From Actinobacteria bacterium UBA5976 (GTDB lineage: Bacteria; Actinomycetota; Actinomycetes; S36-B12; UBA5976): 10,813 nt of DNA. The stretch is from positions 10,315 through 21,127 of the forward strand of contig DJBM01000097.1 in NCBI GenBank assembly GCA_002430405.1. Direction: 5' to 3'. The notes beneath the pieces were generated by a model that was not told the origin of the DNA, made no database searches, and worked only from the letters and a program-made list of their open reading frames with translations. Positions 1-8,090 of the stretch are shown here, piece by piece; the first letter of the stretch is position 1, and the number at the start of each line of letters is the position of its first letter. The position numbers and the translations under genes are program-made.

Positions 1-420
1 TCTGGCTATTCAAATTCGCAAGGGGTGTTTGAACCTACTTTCTTGAGTGAAGGCCGGCGAGTAGTCAGTGCAGAGACCGCAAAAACTGTGCGCGAAATGC
101 TTGAAAGTGTTGTTTCCGCAGACGGTACTGCTAATAGTCTGCAAATTCCTGGCTACCGAGTGGCTGGAAAAACTGGAACTGCTAACAGGTACGACCAAGC
201 TACTGGTGGCTACAGCGGTTACACTTCTTCATTTATAGGAATGGCGCCAGCTGAAAAGCCAGCATTTGTGATGGCGGTCAGCATTCATAATCCAAAGACC
301 AGCACTTATGGAAGCGTGGTTGCTGGGCCGGTATTTAAAAAAGTTATGACGTACGCATTAGCGAATAACAAAGTCCCACCTTCGACTACAAATCCTCCAA
401 AGCTTCCAGTTGAATGGTAG
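1..420 (+). CDS. ftsI: FtsI/PBP3-type septal peptidoglycan transpeptidase, C-terminal fragment
   Basis: This is the 3' end of a gene that begins before the window; reading frame 1 is open from base 1 and ends at TAG 418-420, giving the last 139 residues. The visible part is the end of a penicillin-binding transpeptidase domain. The third catalytic motif KTGTA is encoded at 169-183, preceded by a helix typical of this region (VREMLESVV) and followed by the SSFIGMAPA strand seen in class B PBPs. The SxxK and SxN motifs lie outside the window. The protein ends in a short Pro/Thr-rich tail with no PASTA repeats. In the family this enzyme crosslinks septal peptidoglycan on the outer face of the membrane, using strands made by FtsW. 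Its place directly before murE is the normal one for FtsI in dcw clusters, which is why I prefer FtsI over another class B PBP. The GTG at 25 is internal and not a start. Confidence 0.93.
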   Translation, partial: SGYSNSQGVFEPTFLSEGRRVVSAETAKTVREMLESVVSADGTANSLQIPGYRVAGKTGTANRYDQATGGYSGYTSSFIGMAPAEKPAFVMAVSIHNPKTSTYGSVVAGPVFKKVMTYALANNKVPPSTTNPPKLPVEW

Positions 421-423
421 GAG
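419..423 (+). promoter_or_regulatory. Ribosome binding site of murE
   Basis: AGGAG overlaps the ftsI stop codon and lies 9 nt before the murE ATG at 433. It supports that start and close coupling to ftsI translation. Confidence 0.7.
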
Positions 424-432
424 TCTCACGTC

Positions 433-1911
433 ATGGACCTGCGCCCAGTAAAAAGTAAGACTTCACTTTCCGAGTTGGCGTTACTTGTTTCGGGTACGTG
501 TCATGCGCGAGAAACAGTAACTGGGATTACGCATGACTCAAGATCAGTTCGTCCAGGAGATTTGTTCGTTGCCCTACCGGGTAGCAATGGGCATGGGATT
601 GAGTACGTTGATCAGGCCCTGAGTAATGGCGCAATCGCAGTTGCAACTGATTCAACGGGGTATAAATCTTTGGGTTCTAAACAAGTACCTTGCTTGGAAT
701 TAACAGATGCAAGAAAAGATATGGCAAAGCTGGCAGCCAAAATTTATGGTCACCCAGAAAATAGCTTGAAGATCGTTGGCGTAACTGGCACTAATGGAAA
801 AACTACGACAACGCACATGCTTCGTTCAATCTTTCTTGATTCCGGCTCACATGTTGGGGTAATCGGGACCTTGGGAACCTTCCTGGATTTGGAAACAATA
901 CCGAGCGTACGCACAACGCCAGAATCCACAGATCTATTTGCGCTACTAGCAGTGATGGTTGAACAAGGAATCACCCATGTGTTCATGGAAGTTTCTAGCC
1001 ATGCGTTGGAATTAGATCGAGTTTTAGGTTTGCAATTTGATGTTGCAATCTTTACCAACTTGACGCAAGATCACTTAGATTTTCATGACTCAATGGAACG
1101 TTACTTTGCTGCTAAGGCAAAGTTATTCACTCCAAGTTATGCCAAAGCTGCCGTTATCTGTATTGACGATGACTGGGGGAAAAAACTATTTGCGCAAGTT
1201 ACCATTCCGGCGATCTCAATTGGCAGCCAAGGGGATTGGCAAACCCAACCTGCCACCTCCAATTCAACTGGATTCACCACACAAGAGTTGCAACGCGCAG
1301 ATGGCACCAATTTTTCAATAGAAGTAAACATGCTCGGTGCCTACAACGCCGTTAATGCCAGTTGCGCGTTAGCAGCAAGTGAAATCCTCGGCTTACCGTT
1401 ACAGCAAGGCATCAAGTCAATCCGAAACATCAGGGCAATTCCTGGCAGGCTCGAAGAAGTAATTGTTTCTGGCTTAGCGCGGGTGATAGTTGATTACGCA
1501 CACACCCCAGATGCAGTGGCAACTGCACTTAATGCAATCCGCGAATCTGGGGTCAGAAAACTAATAACAGTAATTGGTTGCGGTGGTGACCGAGATTCCT
1601 CGAAGCGTCCAATTATGGGACGAGTTGCTAGCAAATTGTCCGACGTTGTCATAATTACTGATGACAACCCGCGCTCGGAAGAACCTGCCGAAATTCGCCG
1701 TCAAATTTTGGCTGGCATAGCATCGGACGCTACTCAAGTATTTGAAGTGGCCAATCGACGGGAAGCAATTGCAAGGGCATTAAACATTGCTCAGCGAGAT
1801 GATGTCGTTGCTATCCTTGGCAAAGGTCACGAAACCGGACAAGAGATTAACGGCGAAATTTTCCCGTTTGATGATCGCTTGGTAGCAGTGCAGGAGTCAG
1901 AACTTGCCTGA
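433..1911 (+). CDS. murE: UDP-MurNAc-L-Ala-D-Glu:meso-diaminopimelate ligase
   Basis: This cytoplasmic ATP-dependent Mur ligase adds the third amino acid of the peptide stem. The 492-residue length is normal. The N-terminal UDP-binding domain has THDSRSVRPGDLF (about residues 33-45). The central ATPase domain has GVTGTNGKTTTT (116-127), the substrate motif TTPES (161-165), MEVSSHAL (185-192), QDHLDFH (212-218) and K228 in FAAK, the position that is carbamoylated in the family. The C-terminal domain has VDYAHTPD (353-360), DNPRSEEP (411-418) and GKGHE (463-467). DNPR is the motif that in characterised MurE proteins recognises meso-DAP, rather than the variants seen in lysine-adding enzymes, so the substrate call is by motif. 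The ATG start has an AGGAG site and lies 12 nt after ftsI; the stop overlaps murF by 8 nt. Confidence 0.97.
   Translation: MDLRPVKSKTSLSELALLVSGTCHARETVTGITHDSRSVRPGDLFVALPGSNGHGIEYVDQALSNGAIAVATDSTGYKSLGSKQVPCLELTDARKDMAKLAAKIYGHPENSLKIVGVTGTNGKTTTTHMLRSIFLDSGSHVGVIGTLGTFLDLETIPSVRTTPESTDLFALLAVMVEQGITHVFMEVSSHALELDRVLGLQFDVAIFTNLTQDHLDFHDSMERYFAAKAKLFTPSYAKAAVICIDDDWGKKLFAQVTIPAISIGSQGDWQTQPATSNSTGFTTQELQRADGTNFSIEVNMLGAYNAVNASCALAASEILGLPLQQGIKSIRNIRAIPGRLEEVIVSGLARVIVDYAHTPDAVATALNAIRESGVRKLITVIGCGGDRDSSKRPIMGRVASKLSDVVIITDDNPRSEEPAEIRRQILAGIASDATQVFEVANRREAIARALNIAQRDDVVAILGKGHETGQEINGEIFPFDDRLVAVQESELA
1892..1896 (+). promoter_or_regulatory. Ribosome binding site deciding the TTG start of murF
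   Basis: AGGAG inside the end of murE, 7 nt before TTG 1904. It is the main reason to accept the rare TTG start codon, because the protein beginning there aligns well with MurF N-termini. Confidence 0.7.
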
Positions 1912-3313
1912 GTTAACACTTTCCCAAGTTGCTCAAGTTATTGATGGCACCTTGATCGGAAACCCAAACATTCGAATCACCGGAATTTCTACTGATTCAA
2001 GAACAACTAAACCTGGTGATTTATTTTGTGCAATTTTAGGCGAGCGCACTGATGGTCATGACCACATTGCGCAAGCTAAAGAAAATGGGGCAGTTGCTTA
2101 CCTAGCATCACGGGAAGTAACTGGTGATCATGTACTAGTTCCAAATGTTGCGGGCGAGCTTGATCCAGTTATTTTCGCTCTAGGAAAACTTGCAACACAG
2201 GTACGTAATGTGATGACAAATGTTGAAGTAATTGGAGTTACGGGATCTTCTGGAAAAACGTCAACTAAAGACATGATTGGTCAAGTTCTTTCCCATGCGG
2301 GCGCAACGCATGCGCCAATTGGATCACCAAATAACGAACTCGGTTTACCACTTACTATTCTTAGTACGCCGCCAGGAACTCGATACTTAGTTGCAGAGAT
2401 GGGAATGCGCGGCCTGCACCACATCTCGCTACTTTGTGAAATCGCCCATCCCACAATTGGTGTGGTGACAAATGTTGGCCAGGCACACATCGGTGAAGTT
2501 GGAAGCATCGAAGGCATTGCGCAAGCAAAGTCTGAATTAGTTCAATCGTTATCTGACGCAGGGGTCGCAATATTAAATGCAGACGATGCTCGCGTTCTTG
2601 CAATGCGAAGTTTAACCAAGGCAACGGTATTTACTTATGGGTTTTCTGAGCTGGCTGACATTCGCGCTGAAAACGTAGTTCTAACCAGCGACGGTACTTA
2701 CGATTTTGATTTGGTTTATCTTGGCTATCGAGCAGCTGCCACTGTCCCGATATTAGGTGAACATAACGTCATGAATGCTCTGGCTGCTTGCGCAGTTGGC
2801 ATTGCAGTGGGAATGGAAATATCACAAATCGTAGAAGCGCTCGCGGACTTAAAGCAGGTAAGCAAGTGGCGCATGGAAGTACATAACTTACCTGGGGACA
2901 TCACGATAATTAATGATTCATATAACGCAAATCCAGAGTCAATGACCGCGGCACTTAATACTTTAAAGAAGATTCCAAATCACGAAAAGACTTGGGCAGT
3001 AGTAGGAATGATGCATGAACTCGGGACTTTAAGCGCGGAGTTACACCAAGGGGTAGTTGCACATTGCACGCACCTTGGAATTTCACATTTAGTTGCAGTT
3101 GGTGCTAACGGGGGAATTTACGGACTCCCTAACTCCGTTGACCCCGCGCTAAAAACGGTGTGGTTGCCCGATTTCCAAGCGGCGACAGACTACATTTGCA
3201 AGGAAGCCAATTCTGGGGACATCATCTTGTTTAAAGCTTCCCGCTCTGAACATTTTGAAGTGCTGGCAACAGAAGTTGAAGCCTGTCTAAAAATGAAGTG
3301 GAGCCAAAAGTGA
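1904..3313 (+). CDS. murF: UDP-MurNAc-tripeptide:D-alanyl-D-alanine ligase
   Basis: This enzyme completes the soluble pentapeptide precursor by adding D-Ala-D-Ala. The 469-residue protein has the MurF order of motifs: TDSRTTKPGDLF (residues 30-41), the P-loop GSSGKTSTK (114-122), NNELGLP (143-149), AEMGMRG (164-170), NVGQAHIGEVGS (190-201) with H195, K209 in AKSEL (the usual carbamoyl-lysine place), WRMEV (322-326), NDSYNANP (337-344) and KASR (444-447). It starts at TTG, supported by AGGAG 7 nt upstream, and overlaps the end of murE by 8 nt. One small oddity is GMMHELG (368-374), where the second residue is often acidic (GDM or GEM) in the family; I do not read this as loss of function. It ends in TGA sharing 4 nt with the preferred mraY start. 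Confidence 0.97.
   Translation: MPELTLSQVAQVIDGTLIGNPNIRITGISTDSRTTKPGDLFCAILGERTDGHDHIAQAKENGAVAYLASREVTGDHVLVPNVAGELDPVIFALGKLATQVRNVMTNVEVIGVTGSSGKTSTKDMIGQVLSHAGATHAPIGSPNNELGLPLTILSTPPGTRYLVAEMGMRGLHHISLLCEIAHPTIGVVTNVGQAHIGEVGSIEGIAQAKSELVQSLSDAGVAILNADDARVLAMRSLTKATVFTYGFSELADIRAENVVLTSDGTYDFDLVYLGYRAAATVPILGEHNVMNALAACAVGIAVGMEISQIVEALADLKQVSKWRMEVHNLPGDITIINDSYNANPESMTAALNTLKKIPNHEKTWAVVGMMHELGTLSAELHQGVVAHCTHLGISHLVAVGANGGIYGLPNSVDPALKTVWLPDFQAATDYICKEANSGDIILFKASRSEHFEVLATEVEACLKMKWSQK
3300..3303 (+). promoter_or_regulatory. Ribosome binding site deciding the mraY start
   Basis: GGAG lies 6 nt before GTG 3310, which overlaps the murF stop as GTGA. The other in-frame GTG at 3298 has no such site before it, so 3310 is preferred. 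Confidence 0.6.
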
Positions 3314-4377
3314 AGCTGGTAGTACTAGCGGGTGGCCTGGCAACTTTATTTTCACTCATCGGAACACCGTTACTGATTAATTTCTTGCGTCGTCGGGGTA
3401 TGGCGCAAGCGATTCGAGAGTCAACAAGTGAGATTAATTATCCCGAACACGGCAGCAAACGTGGCACACCTTCTATGGGCGGAGTTGCGATAGTTGGCTC
3501 AGTAATTCTTGCCTACTTCTTAGCACATTTAATTATGATGCGGCCGCCAACAGCTTCTGGATTACTTGCAATATATTTAATGTTTACCCTGAGCTTGGTC
3601 GGCGTTGCTGATGACTACTTAAAGATTTTCAAACAACGCAGTACTGGAATTAGAGCAAGAACTAAATTACTTGGTCAAGCTATTGCCGCCCTTTCCTTTG
3701 GATATCTAGCCATGCAGTTTCCAGATGAAGGAAATAACATGCCGGTAAGTAATGCCATTTCTTGGGTAAGAGACACTGATTGGATATTGCCATCTGCCGC
3801 ACTAATCTTTTGGATTTGGTTACTTATTACAGGAATTTCAAACGGGGTAAATCTAAGTGACGGACTCGACGGACTTGCGACCGGAGCCGCGCTTGTGGCA
3901 TTTATTGCATACACCGTGATGTCGATTTGGCAGTATGGCCAGAGTTGTTTTTGGGGGGAAATCCCACGTTGCTACACCGTGCGCGATCCCCTTGACTTAG
4001 CAGTATTTGCGGCTGCCTGCGCAGGTGCTTGCTTTGGTTTTTTGTGGTGGAATGCCAGCCCAGCGCGAATCTTCATGGGCGACACCGGATCCCTTGCTTT
4101 GGGTGGTGGCATAGCCGCGCTGGCATTAATGACTCGAACGGAGTTGCTACTCGTATTAATCGGCGGCTTGTTCATATTGATCACACTCTCAGTGATAACT
4201 CAAGTTGGAGTGTTTAAAGCAACTGGTCGTCGAATATTTCGCATGGCGCCGCTACATCATCATTTCGAGTTAAAGGGTTGGCCAGAAGTTCAAATTGTTG
4301 TTCGGTTCTGGATTATTCAAGGACTTTGCGTTGGCGCAGGTATGGCACTGTTTTATGCGGAATGGGTGCGTCAGTAG
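3310..4377 (+). CDS. mraY: Phospho-MurNAc-pentapeptide transferase (lipid I synthase)
   Basis: This polytopic membrane enzyme transfers phospho-MurNAc-pentapeptide from UDP to undecaprenyl phosphate, making lipid I. The 355-residue protein has about ten hydrophobic segments and all the cytoplasmic signature loops: GTPSMGG (residues 52-58), the Asp pair in GVADDYLK (98-105), NLSDGLDGLA (181-190), NASPARIFMGDTGS (248-261) with D258, and MAPLHHHFELKGWPE (312-326). These are the Mg2+- and substrate-binding parts of the MraY family. I chose GTG 3310, which shares GTGA with the murF stop and has a GGAG site at good spacing; the alternative GTG at 3298 would add four residues. The loop around residues 211-226 (QSCFWGEIPRCYTVRD) sits where the length varies among family members. 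murD follows after 5 nt. Confidence 0.97.
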   Translation: MKLVVLAGGLATLFSLIGTPLLINFLRRRGMAQAIRESTSEINYPEHGSKRGTPSMGGVAIVGSVILAYFLAHLIMMRPPTASGLLAIYLMFTLSLVGVADDYLKIFKQRSTGIRARTKLLGQAIAALSFGYLAMQFPDEGNNMPVSNAISWVRDTDWILPSAALIFWIWLLITGISNGVNLSDGLDGLATGAALVAFIAYTVMSIWQYGQSCFWGEIPRCYTVRDPLDLAVFAAACAGACFGFLWWNASPARIFMGDTGSLALGGGIAALALMTRTELLLVLIGGLFILITLSVITQVGVFKATGRRIFRMAPLHHHFELKGWPEVQIVVRFWIIQGLCVGAGMALFYAEWVRQ

Positions 4378-4382
4378 AAACC

Positions 4383-5822
4383 ATGGCTTCCCTAAATGTT
4401 TCTGAATTATCAAGAATAAGTGACTGGACTAATGTTCGAGTTTGTGTAGTGGGTCTGGGTGTTGCTGGCTTTGCGGCCGCTGATGCACTCGTCAACTTAG
4501 GTGCTCACGTAATTGTTGTAGATGCAGCAGCTAACGATCGGCAACAAGAGCGCGCAACAATTCTGGAAATTCTTGGCGCAGATGTCCGCCTTGGGGATGA
4601 CACTGAGTTGCCAAGTGATATTGATTTACTCGTATTGTCCCCAGGGGTATCGCCGCTTGCCCCAATTGTTAAATCCGCGCAACTAGCTGAGCTACCGATC
4701 TGGGGAGAACTTGAACTTGCTTGGCGCTTGCGAGATCCAAATCATCTTGCGCCATGGCTCGTGGTTACTGGTACGAATGGAAAGACGACGACCACATTAA
4801 TGTTGGAATCAATTTTGTTGGCCGCTGGAAAGCGCACAGTAGCGGCTGGAAATATTGGTCGCTCCCTTGTTGAAGTTGTAATGGATCCAACACCCTGGGA
4901 TGTGCTGGCAATTGAAGTTGGCGCTCCACAACTTCCGTTTGTACACACTATGTCGCCACAAGCTGCCGTTTGCTTAAACCTAGCTTCCGACCATATTGAT
5001 TTATTTGGTTCCTTTGTGGCCTATCGCGATGCCAAGGCCAGAATTTATGAACGCTGTCAGGTGGCTGCAATATTTAATGTTGCAGATGAAGAAACTATTC
5101 ACATGGTTGAACAAGCAGAAGTTATGGAAGGCTGCCGAGCGATTGGATTTACCGACGCAATCCCAGACATATCTATGGTTGGAGTTGTTGAAGAATTTCT
5201 AGTTGATCGGGCATTTCTAGATAATCGTAAAGATGCCGCACTAGAACTTGCAGAAATTAGTGATTTAGCTACACCTGCAAAACACAACGTTTTAAATGCG
5301 TTAGCAGCTTGCGCGTTAGCTCGGGCACACGGTATCGATGCCCGCGCAATTCGTGATGGATTACGGGATTGGCAGCCAGCACCGCACCGAATTTCTCACG
5401 TAGCGTGCATAAATGAAGTGGATTACATTGATGATTCCAAGGCAACAAACACGCACGCTGCAGCCACTTCTTTAACGGCATATGGATCAGTAGTTTGGAT
5501 TGCTGGTGGCATGGCAAAAGGCCAAGATTTTGATCAACTTGTTCTAGACACTGCGCATCGAATGCGCGCCGTTGTGCTGCTGGGAATCGACCAAGAACTT
5601 ATCGCTGCTGCGCTTGCGCGACACGCACCGAATGTCCCAATTCATCGTGTAACGACAAAGGAAACTAATGCAATGGAGATAGTTGTGGGCAAAGCAGCAA
5701 GCTTGGCCCAGGCTGGCGACACAGTTCTTCTTGCCCCAGGGTGCGCATCATGGGATATGTTTACGGATTATGCAGCTCGCGGAGATGCATTTGCAGCAGC
5801 AGTAAAGGCCCTTCCCCAATGA
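4383..5822 (+). CDS. murD: UDP-MurNAc-L-alanine:D-glutamate ligase
   Basis: This cytoplasmic ATP-dependent ligase adds D-glutamate, the second stem residue. From ATG 4383 it has 479 residues. An N-terminal Rossmann-like UDP-binding domain has VVGLGVAGFAAA (residues 22-33) and LSPGVSP (85-91). The ATPase domain has VTGTNGKTTTT (128-138), NIGR (157-160), SDHID (202-206) with H204, and K218 in DAKARIYE. The C-terminal domain has PHRIS (334-338), IDDSKATN (349-356) and LAPGCASWDMF (450-460). The loop normally written E-L/V-SSFQL reads EVGAPQL here (178-184): Glu and Gln are kept, but both serines and the Phe are replaced. The reading frame is open further upstream, and ATG 4362 inside mraY would add seven residues. 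I prefer 4383 because it follows mraY by 5 nt and already leaves a normal leader; neither start has a strong ribosome site. Its end shares ATGA with ftsW. Confidence 0.95.
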   Translation: MASLNVSELSRISDWTNVRVCVVGLGVAGFAAADALVNLGAHVIVVDAAANDRQQERATILEILGADVRLGDDTELPSDIDLLVLSPGVSPLAPIVKSAQLAELPIWGELELAWRLRDPNHLAPWLVVTGTNGKTTTTLMLESILLAAGKRTVAAGNIGRSLVEVVMDPTPWDVLAIEVGAPQLPFVHTMSPQAAVCLNLASDHIDLFGSFVAYRDAKARIYERCQVAAIFNVADEETIHMVEQAEVMEGCRAIGFTDAIPDISMVGVVEEFLVDRAFLDNRKDAALELAEISDLATPAKHNVLNALAACALARAHGIDARAIRDGLRDWQPAPHRISHVACINEVDYIDDSKATNTHAAATSLTAYGSVVWIAGGMAKGQDFDQLVLDTAHRMRAVVLLGIDQELIAAALARHAPNVPIHRVTTKETNAMEIVVGKAASLAQAGDTVLLAPGCASWDMFTDYAARGDAFAAAVKALPQ

Positions 5823-6988
5823 AAACGAATCGCGTGGTAACAGAACCCAATTTAGAAGGCGGCCTTGCCGCTCGACTTGAACATCCAATGATGCATTACA
5901 AAATTTTGCTGGTTACCACAGGTATCTTGCTTACTTTGGGCGTTGTAATGGTTGCTTCATCTTCGAGTGTATTTTCTTACCAACAAAATGATGGGAACTC
6001 TTGGGCGCTAGCAACAAGGCAACTCATATTCGCGGCGCTTGGCGTTTTCTTGATGATGACAGTTTCTAAAATGCACGTTGATGCGATTCGACATTGGTCT
6101 ACTTTATTTATGGTGGTAGTCGGAATTTTGCTGATTGCAGTTCTGATAATCGGTACGGCACGTTATGGTCAAAAAAACTGGATTGAATTTGGTGGCCCGT
6201 TTAGAGTTCAACCATCCGAGTTTGCAAAACTGGCAATAGTGTTATGGGGCGCCGATATTTTAGATAAAAAATATCATTTGCTCGAGCAGCGAGACCAATT
6301 AGTTATTCCACTTGTTCCCGTCTGCTTCGTAGTTCTAGTTTTGATTATGTTGCAGGGCGACTTGGGAACAGCCATGGTCATGATGCCCATCATGGCCTCG
6401 CTACTTTATTTTGTTGGCGCGCCGCGCAAATGGTTTCTGGTAATTGCGGCTGCTGGGTTATCCGCAATCGCAGCACTTACAATTGCGGCGCCATACCGAA
6501 TTGCCCGATTCACTTCCTGGCTGGACCCATACGCTGACGCACAAGGCACTGGCTTTCAAGTTATTCGGGGTCAGCAAGCACTTGGATCTGGCGGCTGGTT
6601 GGGCGTTGGGTTAGGCGGCTCGCGAGAAAAGTGGGGAACGCTGCCAGAGGCGCACACTGACTTTATATATGCGGTAGTAGGAGAAGAGCTGGGAATTTTT
6701 GGAACTCTAGGCATCCTGGTCCTTTTCGTAACTATCGCCATCATTGGATTGCGAATTGCTCGCGGCACTAACGAGGCCTTCATTCAAATAGCTGCCCTCG
6801 GAATCGTAACTTGGCTGGTTGTTCAGGCGCTGGTAAACATTGGCGCAGTGCTGGGAATACTTCCAATCACAGGTGTGCCATTACCAATGGTTAGTTATGG
6901 CGGATCTTCACTAATTCCGAGTTTGGTCGCCATGGGTATATTGATGTCGTTTGCTAAACATGAAGCCGTGATGCAAAGTGCGAACTGA
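5819..6988 (+). CDS. ftsW: FtsW, SEDS-family septal peptidoglycan glycosyltransferase
   Basis: This membrane protein polymerises lipid II into glycan strands at the septum together with FtsI. The 389-residue protein has a basic/acidic cytoplasmic N-terminus of about 27 residues and about ten hydrophobic segments. SEDS motifs seen are YGQKNWIEFGGPFRVQPSEF (116-135), LQGDLGTA (178-185), RFTSWLDPYAD (230-240), LPEAHTDFIYAVVGEELG (285-302) with D291 at the catalytic-aspartate place of HTDF, and PLPMVSYGGSS (364-374). The start ATG 5819 forms an ATGA overlap with the murD stop and has AAAGG at 5804-5808; the frame stays open further upstream inside murD, but that part reads as antisense to any FtsW leader. 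Position between murD and murG and lack of RodA-type neighbours support FtsW rather than RodA. Confidence 0.96.
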   Translation: MKTNRVVTEPNLEGGLAARLEHPMMHYKILLVTTGILLTLGVVMVASSSSVFSYQQNDGNSWALATRQLIFAALGVFLMMTVSKMHVDAIRHWSTLFMVVVGILLIAVLIIGTARYGQKNWIEFGGPFRVQPSEFAKLAIVLWGADILDKKYHLLEQRDQLVIPLVPVCFVVLVLIMLQGDLGTAMVMMPIMASLLYFVGAPRKWFLVIAAAGLSAIAALTIAAPYRIARFTSWLDPYADAQGTGFQVIRGQQALGSGGWLGVGLGGSREKWGTLPEAHTDFIYAVVGEELGIFGTLGILVLFVTIAIIGLRIARGTNEAFIQIAALGIVTWLVVQALVNIGAVLGILPITGVPLPMVSYGGSSLIPSLVAMGILMSFAKHEAVMQSAN

Positions 6989-7002
6989 TAGGTGTTGAAA
7001 TT

Positions 7003-7023
7003 ATGAATGCGGAAATTTTGTGA
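7003..7023 (+). other. Possible six-codon leader ORF coupled to murG
   Basis: In the 31-nt gap after ftsW there is ATG 7003 followed by Asn-Ala-Glu-Ile-Leu and a TGA at 7021-7023. An AGGTG at 6990-6994 lies 8 nt before the ATG. The TGA overlaps the GTG start of murG (GTGA at 7020-7023), the same joint used elsewhere in this cluster. It could let ribosomes reach the weak GTG start of murG. A chance origin is quite possible for so short an ORF. Confidence 0.3.
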
Positions 7024-8087
7024 ATATAGTCCTTGCGGGCGGCGGCACTGCAGGTCACATTGAACCAGCTCTGAATTTAGCTGATCAGCTAAAAATTATT
7101 GATCCGCAGGTAAACATCACTGTGCTGGGCACCGCACGCGGCCTTGAAGTTGACTTAGTTCCAGCCAGGGGTTACGAATTAAAATTGATCCCGGCAGTGC
7201 CATTACCTCGAAAACTAAGTGGCGAACTAGTGACATTGCCAATTCGCTTACGTTCGGCAATTTCGCAAACGCGCAATTTACTTATGGAATTGCAAGCTGA
7301 CGTAGTAGTTGGATTTGGCGGGTATGTTTCAATACCTGCGTATCTAGCTGCGCGTGGGCTAGTTCCAATCGTGGTACATGAAGCTAATGCCCGAGCTGGT
7401 TTGGCTAATCGAGTTGGTGCCAGATTTGCCACAGCCGTAGCAGAAACCGTGCCAGGTAGTTTGCCTCGGGCCAAACTGATCGGCATCCCACTACGTAAAG
7501 CGATAGAAAACTTAGATCGAGCAAACTCGCGCAACCAAGCGCGCGAATATTTTGGCATTTCACCTGAGGCAAAATGTATTTTAGTTTTTGGTGGATCTCA
7601 GGGTTCCGTAAAACTAAATTCGGTGATTGATGATTGCCTACGCAATGGCAGTTTGGACGAATTTTCTGTGATTCATTTAGTTGGTCAAAAAAATCTGTTC
7701 CAACACCCGGCAAGTTCACGTTACTCTCCACTGAACTACCTAGATCGCATGGATTTGGCTTATGCTGCCGCTGATTTTGTTATTGCTCGTGCTGGCGCCA
7801 TGACAGTTGCCGAGTTAACTGCCACTGGGTTGCCAACCTGTTTTGTCCCACTTCCAATTGGCAACGGTGAACAAAGTCTCAATGCGCAGCCTGTGGTGAA
7901 GGCAGGTGGCGCGTTGCTAATTTCAGATTTGGAATTCTCTGCTGAATTTGTCATGAACCAGATATTGCCCATTTTGCGAAGCGAGCACGACTTAGCTGCG
8001 ATGGCAAAAGCAAGTGCTGCCTTGGGGCACAAGAATGCTGCGGCAGCCCTTGCAGACCTAGTTTTCTCTGTAGTGCGAAATACTTAA
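7020..8087 (+). CDS. murG: UDP-GlcNAc:lipid I N-acetylglucosaminyltransferase (lipid II synthase)
   Basis: This GT-B glycosyltransferase on the inner face of the membrane adds GlcNAc to lipid I. It has 355 residues, the usual length. The N-terminal domain begins almost at residue 1 with MNIVLAGGGTAGH (G-loop, residues 7-13) and has VVGFGGYVSIP (96-106) and HEANARAGLANR (120-131). The C-terminal donor-binding domain has VFGGSQGS (189-196), ARAGAMTVAE (256-265) with E265 at the UDP-GlcNAc ribose-binding place, and GNGEQSLNA (281-289), which is the actinobacterial form of a motif often written with HQ. The GTG start is forced: the frame has a stop (TGA 6996-6998) and no other start codon between it and 7020, and the protein starts exactly at the family N-terminus. 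GCGGAA at 7009-7014 is a weak ribosome site. murC follows after 3 nt. Confidence 0.97.
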   Translation: MNIVLAGGGTAGHIEPALNLADQLKIIDPQVNITVLGTARGLEVDLVPARGYELKLIPAVPLPRKLSGELVTLPIRLRSAISQTRNLLMELQADVVVGFGGYVSIPAYLAARGLVPIVVHEANARAGLANRVGARFATAVAETVPGSLPRAKLIGIPLRKAIENLDRANSRNQAREYFGISPEAKCILVFGGSQGSVKLNSVIDDCLRNGSLDEFSVIHLVGQKNLFQHPASSRYSPLNYLDRMDLAYAAADFVIARAGAMTVAELTATGLPTCFVPLPIGNGEQSLNAQPVVKAGGALLISDLEFSAEFVMNQILPILRSEHDLAAMAKASAALGHKNAAAALADLVFSVVRNT

Positions 8088-8090
8088 GCC

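Noticed and set aside
3178..3313. Frameshift or truncation at the end of murF
   Set aside because: The C-terminal KASR motif is present and the length is normal, so the end is complete.
4278..4382. Upstream extension of the murD reading frame into mraY
   Set aside because: The 35 extra residues translate the end of mraY in another frame and look unlike any MurD leader; ATG 4383 gives the normal N-terminus.
5741..5818. Upstream extension of the ftsW frame inside murD
   Set aside because: It translates murD out of frame; ATG 5819 with an ATGA overlap is a better start.
7172..7731. Two overlapping reverse-strand open frames across murG
   Set aside because: They shadow well-conserved murG sequence and do not resemble any protein I recognise.
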